From assembly GCA_002291495.1 (NCBI GenBank), contig DBAE01000292.1, forward strand, positions 18,591-23,996: a stretch of DNA of 5,406 nt, written 5' to 3'. The notes below the pieces were generated by a model. The model saw only the letters and a list, made by a program, of their open reading frames with translations, did not search any database and was not told the origin of the DNA. This document shows, in pieces, positions 1-4,881 of this stretch (its first letter is position 1; each line of letters starts with the position of its first letter). Both the position numbers and the translations under genes were made by a program. This DNA comes from Bacteriovoracaceae bacterium UBA1018. Lineage in GTDB: Bacteria > Bdellovibrionota > UBA1018.

Positions 1-257
1 GCGGTTAGTTTGGCGTAGTGATGTTTCTTCCCATAATCGAGGGGTTCTTTGGCTAAATCGAGCGCCAATGCGGTGTTGGCAGGATTTCTCAGCACCCAAG
101 CACAGGCGGTCGCAAAAGTACCACAGAAGTCTTCACGAAAACTGATAGCGTCACGGCCCCGGTTTTTTTTATATAGAAATGCTAGCCAGCGTGCGTCCGT
201 TTCCGGGCTCTGCACGGACTCAATATAGAGCTCATACTTATTTGGGAGAGATTTCAT
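1..257 (-). CDS. Class I SAM-dependent methyltransferase, N-terminal part (runs off the left edge)
   Basis: The minus-strand frame from the ATG at 257 stays open to the window edge, giving 85 residues. The start MKSLPNKYELYIESVQSPE, followed by SFREDFCGTFAT (residues 39-50) and ALALDLAKEPLDYGKKHH (63-80), matches a bacterial family of class I methyltransferases that share a KYxLYexSVQxPe opening and an REDFCGTa motif. The DFCGT segment is the glycine-containing SAM-binding loop, and Asp67 in ALDL would be the acidic residue at the end of strand beta-2 that binds the SAM ribose. The substrate is unknown and the catalytic C-terminal half lies outside the window. Upstream of the ATG there is only a weak GAG-type ribosome site. 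The gene diverges from the MORN lipoprotein across 46 bp. A run of eight A residues on the coding strand encodes Lys30-Lys31-Asn32. Family assignment is confident; specific function is not. Confidence 0.85.
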   Translation of the reverse strand, partial: MKSLPNKYELYIESVQSPETDARWLAFLYKKNRGRDAISFREDFCGTFATACAWVLRNPANTALALDLAKEPLDYGKKHHYAKLT

Positions 258-303
258 AGAACTCTAGCGGTTAAGTCGCTTTGTCGTTAAACTCAAGGGA
301 AAT

Positions 304-645
304 ATGTCCAAGCTTAGACATCTCATTAGTCCTTGGGTGACCTTAATCTTTGTTACGGGTTGCTCAACCTCAACCAAGCCTTGCTCCAGCTCGGGTGATA
401 CAAGTTGGAATCCACCGATTCCGCTCGAGATTAAGGGTAACCGCCAATGCCACCAAGCTAAGCAAAAGGATGGAAAGTACTTAAACCATGGCAAGTATGT
501 GGAATGGTACAAAAACGGAAGTATAGCCATCGAAGGCGAATTTAAAGATGGCAAAAAAGATGGCGTCTGGGTCCAGTACAATGAGAAAGGCCAGAAGATC
601 CTCGAAAAGAAGTTTCGCAATGGAGTCGAGGTTTCAGGTCCGTAA
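304..645 (+). CDS. Predicted lipoprotein with MORN-like repeats
   Basis: A 113-aa protein whose first 20 residues form a lipoprotein signal: a basic start (SKLRH), a hydrophobic core (LIFV) and a lipobox VTGC with Cys20 as the lipidated residue. A Ser follows Cys20, not the classical Asp retention residue, so outer-membrane sorting is plausible. After a linker the C-terminal half holds about two MORN-type repeats: GKYVEWYKNGSIAIEGEF (63-80) and DGVWVQYNEKGQKILEKKF (86-104), each with the aromatic-x-NG-x-x-x pattern found in YwqK-like and MORN_2 proteins. Such repeats are usually structural or binding modules; no enzyme activity is expected and no partner can be named. ATG 304 is the only ATG/GTG/TTG in frame after the stop at 265-267. 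An AAGGGA sits at 295-300, rather close to the start. The next gene, radC, begins 83 bp downstream and no clear terminator separates them. Confidence 0.8.
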   Translation: MSKLRHLISPWVTLIFVTGCSTSTKPCSSSGDTSWNPPIPLEIKGNRQCHQAKQKDGKYLNHGKYVEWYKNGSIAIEGEFKDGKKDGVWVQYNEKGQKILEKKFRNGVEVSGP

Positions 646-728
646 TTGAGACAGACCGTTTGGATTAACTCTCTCTGGCTTCACTAGTTCTGACTTCTCT
701 GAGTCCAAGTCTTGTACGGCTCACGGTC

Positions 729-1448
729 ATGATATCAAAACTACCTTTAACTGAACGCCCCCGTGAACGATGTATTAGCCAAGGTGCCCATTGCCTTAGC
801 CTCAGAGAATGCATCGCAGTCATCTTGGGAAGTGGACCCAGAAACCTAGGAGCTCTCGGCGTTGCTTCTCAAATACTTGATCTTCCGGGCATAGGATTAG
901 AGCCCATCGAACAAGAGAGGGCTTTTTTTACCGCTATGGAGGTTTCAAATCTCACTCATCTGGCAGAAGTGCGAGGTTTAGGACCCTCTGGTCGAGCCAG
1001 AATCTTAGCCGCCTTTGAGTTGGGCCGTCGCTATAGTGTGTTTAGACAGCAGACGGGTACCGAACGACCCCTTCCTGCGAAACTACGCGCTGCCGATCTC
1101 CGCAAGCAAGCCGTGGCCAAGATTTCTATGGATCGCCGAACGGATCCACAAGAGAGGCTTGCCTTCGTTCCGATTTATAAAGGTGGCCAGGTTGGCCAGT
1201 TTTGCTTGGTTGAAAAAGGTGTAAGAACTCATGTGAATATTGATCCCCTAGAGCTCTTTTCCAGACTCCTAGCTCTCCGGCCTCATCACTTTATACTTTT
1301 TCACAATCATCCTTCGGGAGACTTAACTCCATCAGCCGCAGACTTTGAACTCACTTTGAATGTCCAAGAGCTGGCTGATAAATTTGGAATAAGGCTACTC
1401 GGTCATGGCATCGTCTCTGGACAAAGTGATAATTGGATTGACCTTTAA
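729..1448 (+). CDS. radC: RadC family JAB/JAMM-domain protein
   Basis: A 239-aa protein, slightly longer than the roughly 220-aa E. coli RadC. Residues 5-50 carry the RadC opening (LPLTERPRERCISQGAHCLS, then an AVILGSGPRNLGALGVA-like stretch). Residues 78-101 hold the helix-hairpin-helix-like LAEVRGLGPSGRARILAAFELGRR. The C-terminal half is the JAB/JAMM domain with HNHPSGDLTPSAAD at 192-205: His192, His194, Ser202 and Asp205 fit the metal-binding H-x-H-P...S-x-x-D motif, and Glu142 in QERLAFV is the likely catalytic glutamate. The ending LLGHGIVSGQSDNWIDL is typical of the family. RadC was once called a DNA repair protein, but its biochemical role is unsettled. All catalytic positions look intact. 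ATG 729 is chosen because it gives the canonical RadC N-terminus, although no good Shine-Dalgarno precedes it. The tapT gene follows after 12 bp. Confidence 0.93.
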   Translation: MISKLPLTERPRERCISQGAHCLSLRECIAVILGSGPRNLGALGVASQILDLPGIGLEPIEQERAFFTAMEVSNLTHLAEVRGLGPSGRARILAAFELGRRYSVFRQQTGTERPLPAKLRAADLRKQAVAKISMDRRTDPQERLAFVPIYKGGQVGQFCLVEKGVRTHVNIDPLELFSRLLALRPHHFILFHNHPSGDLTPSAADFELTLNVQELADKFGIRLLGHGIVSGQSDNWIDL

Positions 1449-1460
1449 AAGCGGTATGCG

Positions 1461-2156
1461 ATGAAAGAGTCAATGTGCGAAAACTGTGGCAAAACGCTCG
1501 ACCTTTGTGTCTGCTCCGATATTACTGAGCTTGCGACTCGACTTCATGTCTTAATTCTTCAACATCCCCAAGAACCCGATAAGGATCTAGGTTCTGCTCG
1601 CTTGGCACATCTCTGTTTGCCTAATTCGACACTGAAAGTTGGTCTCTCTTGGCCCAACCTTAAGAAAGCACTTGGAAGAGAATCGAGTCCCACCCGATGG
1701 GCCGTACTCTATTTGGGAGCAGGAAAGAAGAGTGCAGATCGACCAGGACCCAATAAGGACAGCTCCGCTCTCACCTTGGTCAATAAACAGGGAGTTCCCC
1801 TTCCCAATCAAAAAGAGCTCCTGGCAGAACTCGAAGGCATCGTGATCTTGGACGGGACCTGGAGCCAAGCTAAGACACTTTGGTGGAGAAATGCGTGGCT
1901 TCTGAAACTTCGCCGAGCAATTCTCACCCCACAAAAGCCATCCCTTTACCGTGAGCTCCGTAAAGAACCTCGAAAGGAATGCCTTTCGACGATAGAGTCC
2001 ATTGCCCAAAGCTTGAGCGCTTTAGGTGAGGACGAAAAAATTGAAAAAGGATTAACTGAAGTTTTCAAAAAACTTCTGGATAAACAACGTCAGCGCTTAT
2101 CCGCTCGTCGAAATTCGAATCGAAGTTCGGCTCAAACTTCAACGAAACCGGACTAA
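1461..2156 (+). CDS. tapT: DTW-domain tRNA-uridine aminocarboxypropyltransferase (TapT/YfiP family)
   Basis: A 231-aa DTW-domain protein. Members of this family transfer the 3-amino-3-carboxypropyl group of SAM to a tRNA uridine; E. coli TapT (YfiP) makes acp3U47. A four-cysteine N-terminal cluster (Cys6, Cys9, Cys16, Cys18, as CENCGKTLDLCVC) is probably a metal-binding knuckle. HPQEPDKDLGSARLAHL (35-51) is the conserved HPxE region. The signature DGTWSQA occupies 131-137, with the DxTW core at Asp131-Trp134. The second motif, ECLSTIES (173-180), holds the conserved S-T-x-E. The last 25 residues are polar and basic (RRNSNRSS...), a possible RNA-binding tail. The start could be ATG 1461 or ATG 1473 (Met5); neither has a strong ribosome site, and the 12-bp gap after radC suggests shared transcription and perhaps translational coupling. 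Its TAA overlaps the stop of the convergent gene. The modified tRNA position in this organism is inferred. Confidence 0.9.
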   Translation: MKESMCENCGKTLDLCVCSDITELATRLHVLILQHPQEPDKDLGSARLAHLCLPNSTLKVGLSWPNLKKALGRESSPTRWAVLYLGAGKKSADRPGPNKDSSALTLVNKQGVPLPNQKELLAELEGIVILDGTWSQAKTLWWRNAWLLKLRRAILTPQKPSLYRELRKEPRKECLSTIESIAQSLSALGEDEKIEKGLTEVFKKLLDKQRQRLSARRNSNRSSAQTSTKPD

Positions 2157-2464
2157 CGTTTTTTCTGCATGTTTTGGAGCATATCCATGGCTGCTTTGAG
2201 CTGGGCATCCATGTTCTTGCCCCCGCCCTTTGCGCCACCCGCTCTACCACCGAAGTTTGGCATTCCACCACGACCGCCGCTACCTCGGCTCATGCCAGAC
2301 ATCATTTGCTGCATTTGAGCCATGGCTTGGTTCATGTCCTTTGCCCCTGGAAATGCCATCTTCATCATTTGCTCGCTTGCGCCCTTGAGCTTGAGGAAGA
2401 CGAAAACATTAACTGCAGTAAGAATCGCAACACAGATCCAACTAATAATAATCCAGATAGACAT
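2153..2464 (-). CDS. Met/Gly-rich small single-pass membrane protein, function unknown
   Basis: A 103-aa protein that I do not recognise. Residues 3-25 form one hydrophobic segment (IWIIISWICVAILTAVNVFVFL), followed by Lys25 and Lys27, suggesting an N-terminal anchor with the rest in the cytoplasm. Residues 28-58 are amphipathic and Met/Gln-rich (QAMAQMQQMMSGM), 59-82 are Gly/Arg-rich and flexible (SGGRGGMPNFGGRAGGAKGGG), and 85-103 return to a Met-rich helix ending KKR. Fifteen of the 103 residues are Met. This recalls the Met-rich, GGM-containing C-terminal region of Ffh, but no SRP motif can be shown, and a metal-binding or oligomerising role is equally possible. ATG 2464 is preceded by AAGG about 11 nt upstream, inside a possible hairpin. 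It lies 57 bp downstream of the 214-aa lipoprotein gene and may share its transcript. Strong amino-acid bias plus a sensible membrane segment argue for a real gene. Confidence 0.7.
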   Translation of the reverse strand: MSIWIIISWICVAILTAVNVFVFLKLKGASEQMMKMAFPGAKDMNQAMAQMQQMMSGMSRGSGGRGGMPNFGGRAGGAKGGGKNMDAQLKAAMDMLQNMQKKR

Positions 2465-2473
2465 ATATGCGCG

Positions 2474-2507
2474 GACCTTAACTCAGCTCATAGGGCTGCG
2501 CAAGGTC
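2474..2507 (-). promoter_or_regulatory. Possible leader hairpin covering the ribosome site of the 103-aa membrane protein
   Basis: GACCTT at 2474-2479 and AAGGTC at 2502-2507 are perfect inverted repeats, with a second nested pair CAGC (2484-2487) and GCTG (2495-2498). On the minus strand the AAGG that could serve as Shine-Dalgarno for ATG 2464 is in the 3' arm of this stem, so the fold could restrain translation initiation. The stems are short and the inner region is unpaired, so this may be chance. Confidence 0.2.
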
Positions 2508-2521
2508 TGAGGAGTCGAAAC

Positions 2522-3166
2522 TCAGGGCCAGAACACTGGAGCGGGGTTTTCATTCCAGGGCCCTAAACATTTGCGACAAAGATGTTGAGGTAAATAGTGT
2601 GCTTTAAATCCGTCAACCTTTGGATCGAAGAATAATGAAAGCGACCATGTATTGAGTAAGCGCAGAGTTTCTTGGTCGTCCTCTGGGATATCTTCGAGAG
2701 GGAAAGTGACGTTTAAAGCTAATTTATGGGTTGGTAACTTAAATCCAAGCGTCTCATTGGCTTCAATATCGAGTCGAGAGCTGAAGCACTCACGTGTTCC
2801 CCCGTAGATGGACTCAAAGACAATTTCCCGCGGCACTGGAATGGTCGGGGTCAGAGTTTTCAAACAAGCTGGCGTGGCTTCTTCCTGCTCGAGCTCAAGA
2901 AAGGGTACCAATTCCCGCCGTAGGCGAAAGATCGCGTTATAGGGTTTATTAATAGTTCTCAGGCAATCCCGTATGGCTCCAAGCTGATAGCCTTCAAACA
3001 ATGCCGAAGGTTGCATACAATCCATCTCCACACTTCCCTCTCGAAGGGGGCGACGAACATGTAAGTTTTCTGGAATCAGGTTGGATATCACATACTCGTT
3101 TTTTGGAGTGGAAGCGCATCCAGCAGTTAAAATAAGCAATGTGAAAATTGCACGAAGTGTTCGCAT
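2522..3166 (-). CDS. Predicted cysteine-rich lipoprotein, function unknown
   Basis: A 214-aa protein when started at the ATG at 3166. An upstream GTG at 3214 would add 16 residues, but only the ATG puts a proper signal at the N-terminus: MRTLR, hydrophobic AIFTLLIL, lipobox LTAGC with Cys17 lipidated. There is no Asp after Cys17, so sorting to the outer membrane is plausible. The mature part has six more cysteines (50, 68, 101, 127, 197, 200), the last two as CRKC near the C-terminus. An even number in an exported protein suggests disulfides; CxxC could instead be a metal or redox site. I see no recognisable domain; the mature part appears mixed alpha/beta with acidic stretches (ELEQEE, EDIPEDDQE). 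The gene diverges from the small ORF at 3276 across 109 bp and is followed after 57 bp by the Met/Gly-rich membrane protein, probably on the same transcript. Confidence 0.75.
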   Translation of the reverse strand: MRTLRAIFTLLILTAGCASTPKNEYVISNLIPENLHVRRPLREGSVEMDCMQPSALFEGYQLGAIRDCLRTINKPYNAIFRLRRELVPFLELEQEEATPACLKTLTPTIPVPREIVFESIYGGTRECFSSRLDIEANETLGFKLPTHKLALNVTFPLEDIPEDDQETLRLLNTWSLSLFFDPKVDGFKAHYLPQHLCRKCLGPWNENPAPVFWP

Positions 3167-3182
3167 CTTACTTTCATCATCT

Positions 3183-3210
3183 CTGAAAACACCCTTCTGC
3201 CAAGCATAAT
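3183..3210 (+). promoter_or_regulatory. Candidate sigma70-type promoter for the 74-aa ORF
   Basis: CTGAAA at 3183-3188 (4 of 6 matches to TTGACA) and CATAAT at 3205-3210 (5 of 6 matches to TATAAT) are 16 bp apart in the divergent gap. Transcription would begin near 3217, leaving a leader of about 60 nt before the small ORF. This is a match by eye only. The 8-bp palindrome GCCCGGGC at 3255-3262 lies in that leader, just before the ribosome site. Confidence 0.25.
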
Positions 3211-3263
3211 CCACAGCCTATGCGTTTAAGCAGGCGGCATGTTCGTTGCACCGCGCCCGGGCC

Positions 3264-3270
3264 AAGGGGA
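3264..3270 (+). promoter_or_regulatory. Ribosome binding site of the 74-aa ORF
   Basis: AAGGGGA ends 5 nt before ATG 3276, an ideal spacing, and is the best Shine-Dalgarno in this part of the window. It selects 3276 over the in-frame TTG at 3246, the ATG at 3270 (which overlaps the site) and the ATG at 3285, and it is the main argument that the small ORF is translated. Confidence 0.45.
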
Positions 3271-3275
3271 TGTCT

Positions 3276-3500
3276 ATGAGATCGATGGATGCGGTAGCTT
3301 CGGGATTAACAGCACTTATTCTTATTTCAAACGTAGTAGGAGTTATTAGTGGACACACCGATAAAGCCCCAGCTTTCCACTCTGCAGTAGAAAAAAATGC
3401 CACACACTTAGCGAGCGCATCGGCCACAAAACAAAACCAGCTCCACCAGATCGCTCATCGAGTACAATCCAAGTCTCGCAGAGCTTCAAAAATATTCTAA
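3276..3500 (+). CDS. Small membrane or exported protein, hypothetical
   Basis: A 74-aa ORF with no family I recognise. Residues 6-26 (AVASGLTALILISNVVGVISG) are a hydrophobic stretch that could be a membrane anchor or an uncleaved signal. The remainder is polar, Ala/Ser/Gln/His-rich and ends basic (HRVQSKSRRASKIF). Support comes from the well-placed AAGGGGA ribosome site, the divergent position with a candidate promoter, and the otherwise empty 394-bp stretch between two lipoprotein genes. It ends 60 bp before the 174-aa lipoprotein on the same strand, so the two may be co-transcribed. An antisense frame (3427-3218) also exists but lacks any comparable signal. The call is tentative because the ORF is short and has no recognisable homology. 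Confidence 0.45.
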   Translation: MRSMDAVASGLTALILISNVVGVISGHTDKAPAFHSAVEKNATHLASASATKQNQLHQIAHRVQSKSRRASKIF

Positions 3501-3548
3501 CTGTGTAGAAAAAACGTGGCACTTCCGTTGCAGATTGCGGATTCGCTT

Positions 3549-3554
3549 GGGGGA
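3549..3554 (+). promoter_or_regulatory. Ribosome binding site fixing the start of the 174-aa lipoprotein
   Basis: GGGGGA lies 6 nt before ATG 3561. It supports that start over the in-frame GTG at 3516, which would place 15 non-hydrophobic residues ahead of the signal peptide. Confidence 0.5.
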
Positions 3555-3560
3555 ATCGCC

Positions 3561-4085
3561 ATGAAAAATCTAGCTCTTGTAACAGTTGCTCTAGTTTCAT
3601 TTACACTCACTGCTTGTGGTCCAGCCGCAGCAAGCCGAGAAAAACAAGAAGCTGGCTCAGCGCAGCCAGAGATGGTTTTTGCGGAAGGTTGGGACGGACT
3701 CGTTATTACTAGTGGTGGTGACTCTGTCGGAAGAACACAAATTGATCTTTCTACAGGAGCCCACTTTGATGTTGGCCGCACAGCCTGCGCTGTGCCTCAG
3801 TCTGGAGCAATCAATAACATCGAACAATGGAACAAACTCGCTCATGCAACCAATGAAGCTTTGAAGCTCCCGCCACTTTCTGAGGAGCGTTGTTTTACTC
3901 ATCCACGAGTACCTCGAGGATTTGATGAGTCCGTGGAGGTCAAAGTAGGTACCGGAAAGCAAAAATTGATCGCCATGAAAGGCGTTGAATATTGTACTAA
4001 GATTCCGGATGAGGCCATAGCGCGGGATATGATTGACGGACTGAACCATGTAGTAGCTACAGCGTTGATGGAAGACTGCCGCTAA
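3561..4085 (+). CDS. Predicted lipoprotein with four conserved-looking cysteines, function unknown
   Basis: A 174-aa protein from ATG 3561. The N-terminus MKNLALVTVALVSFTLTACG is a textbook lipoprotein signal with lipobox LTAC and Cys19 lipidated. A short Ala/Glu-rich linker (21-36) precedes a compact domain with Cys76, Cys111, Cys145 and Cys173, enough for two disulfides in the periplasm or on the outer membrane. Features that may be structural are GWDGLVITSGGDSVGRTQIDL (43-63, the short strand-and-turn stretch), GRTACAVP (72-79) and GVEYCTKIPD (141-150). I recognise no family. The gene is downstream of the 74-aa ORF on the same strand, and its transcript can end at the strong hairpin at 4123-4143. 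Only 8 bp separate its TAA from the stop of the convergent plsC. Confidence 0.8.
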   Translation: MKNLALVTVALVSFTLTACGPAAASREKQEAGSAQPEMVFAEGWDGLVITSGGDSVGRTQIDLSTGAHFDVGRTACAVPQSGAINNIEQWNKLAHATNEALKLPPLSEERCFTHPRVPRGFDESVEVKVGTGKQKLIAMKGVEYCTKIPDEAIARDMIDGLNHVVATALMEDCR

Positions 4086-4093
4086 TCTTTTCT

Positions 4094-4828
4094 TTAATCC
4101 AATGTCGTTTTGATCTGACTGAGGGCTTCGAGCATCGAAGCCCTTACTTTTATCATCAAGGCGTCGATACCCTGATCACTGCTATCTGTAATAGAGATGG
4201 GCGGAAGCACCTTAAGCTCTACTTCTCCATCTCCGAAACGCATTTTACGTGGATTAACAATTTCCTTCAGGGGAGAGCTCACTACCGGTACGATCGGCCA
4301 CCCCGCTAAATGCGCCATATGAAATGCTCCTTTTTTGAAAGGAAGAAGGCCCTCCATCGCTCGATTGCGGGTGCCTTCAGGGAATATCCAAATCGATACG
4401 TCATTCGCTTTTGCATTCGCAACTGCGCTTTTTAGACTCTGAATGGCTTTAAATCTGTTTTTCCGATCGATCAGAATATTCTTCGACGCAATATAAAAGA
4501 GACCAAAAAAGGGAATCCATTTCAGTTCCTTTTTCCCAGTTACGACTGTTCGATGGGGGTAAATTGATCCAAACGTCGCCATGTCAAAACCTGACTGATG
4601 ATTCGCTACGTAAATGCAAGGCTGGTTCTTCTCAAGATACTCCAGTCCTGAACATCGTACTCGGACATTTGTTATTCGAGTAAGCCCCCAACCAAAAGCA
4701 TGTCCAAAACTTCGATCGAGATTTGGATCTCCCCAGCGGATAAGGCACACGAGTAAACCCACGGTACAGCAAAGCACCAACCACAGGACCATCAGCAAAA
4801 TTCTGATAAAAAAAAGAACGGGCCTCAT
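4094..4828 (-). CDS. plsC: 1-acyl-sn-glycerol-3-phosphate acyltransferase (PlsC family)
   Basis: A 244-aa membrane-bound acyltransferase; PlsC transfers a fatty acyl group to position 2 of lysophosphatidic acid to make phosphatidic acid, the phospholipid precursor. Residues 5-30 are a hydrophobic anchor. The catalytic HX4D motif is NHQSGFD (76-82: His77, Asp82). KKELKWIPFFG (99-109) and ILIDRKNR (118-125, Arg122) form the second block, FPEGTRN (149-155) the glycerol-phosphate-binding block, and PIVPVV (178-183) the fourth. All motifs are intact and the length is normal. The start is uncertain: ATG 4828 lies in the loop of a terminator-like hairpin and has no clear ribosome site, while ATG 4792 (Met13) would leave a shorter anchor and a normal enzyme. 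Other family members use different acyl acceptors, so exact substrate is inferred. The 3' end contains the terminator of the convergent lipoprotein gene. Confidence 0.92.
   Translation of the reverse strand: MRPVLFFIRILLMVLWLVLCCTVGLLVCLIRWGDPNLDRSFGHAFGWGLTRITNVRVRCSGLEYLEKNQPCIYVANHQSGFDMATFGSIYPHRTVVTGKKELKWIPFFGLFYIASKNILIDRKNRFKAIQSLKSAVANAKANDVSIWIFPEGTRNRAMEGLLPFKKGAFHMAHLAGWPIVPVVSSPLKEIVNPRKMRFGDGEVELKVLPPISITDSSDQGIDALMIKVRASMLEALSQIKTTLD
4123..4153 (+). terminator. Rho-independent terminator of the 174-aa lipoprotein gene, inside plsC
   Basis: GGGCTTCGA (4123-4131) and TCGAAGCCC (4135-4143) form a perfect 9-bp stem with a 3-nt loop, followed on the plus strand by the T-rich TTACTTTTAT. 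It begins 37 bp after the lipoprotein stop. Read on the minus strand there is no U-tract after the stem, so it should act mainly on plus-strand transcripts, although it encodes part of the PlsC C-terminus (MLEALSQ region). Confidence 0.7.
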
Positions 4829-4840
4829 AGAGACCCGTTC
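4808..4840 (-). terminator. Terminator-like hairpin with U8 tract spanning the first plsC start codon
   Basis: On the minus strand, GAACGGG (4840-4834) pairs perfectly with CCCGTTC (4822-4816); inside, after one mismatch, CTC pairs with GAG around a 3-nt loop. Eight T residues (4815-4808) follow at once. This is the full form of an intrinsic terminator and sits 42 bp after the stop of the elicitor-like gene. The ATG at 4828 is in the loop and the U-tract is plsC codons 5-7, so it may instead act as an attenuator of plsC. Confidence 0.65.
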
Positions 4841-4881
4841 AGAAAACCACGCATTCTAGTTTCTGTCCATCAATAGAAAGT

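Noticed and set aside
264..620. Long minus-strand open frame across the MORN lipoprotein
   Set aside because: It is the antisense shadow of a gene with a clear lipobox and MORN-like repeats; its protein shows no coherent family pattern.
646..728. Promoter or terminator between the MORN lipoprotein and radC
   Set aside because: Only short competing repeats (GACTT/AAGTC) and no convincing -35/-10 pair or U-tract can be seen.
2122..2140. Hairpin GAAGTT...AACTTC near the end of tapT as a terminator
   Set aside because: The 6-bp AT-rich stem is about 18 nt from the T6 run at 2159-2164, and read on the minus strand no U-tract follows.
2174..2566. Plus-strand open frame across the Met/Gly-rich gene, rich in His
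   Set aside because: The His-rich composition is simply the antisense of Met (CAT) codons on the minus strand.
3167..3214. GTG at 3214 as start of the 214-aa lipoprotein
   Set aside because: It would put a charged 16-residue segment ahead of a canonical lipoprotein signal that starts at ATG 3166.
3218..3427. Minus-strand open frame opposite the 74-aa ORF
   Set aside because: It has no ribosome site or signal comparable to the plus-strand ORF and runs into the divergent promoter region.
3495..3510. Inverted repeat TTCTA...TAGAA after the 74-aa ORF as a terminator
   Set aside because: The 5-bp AT-rich stem is followed on the plus strand by A residues, not T residues.
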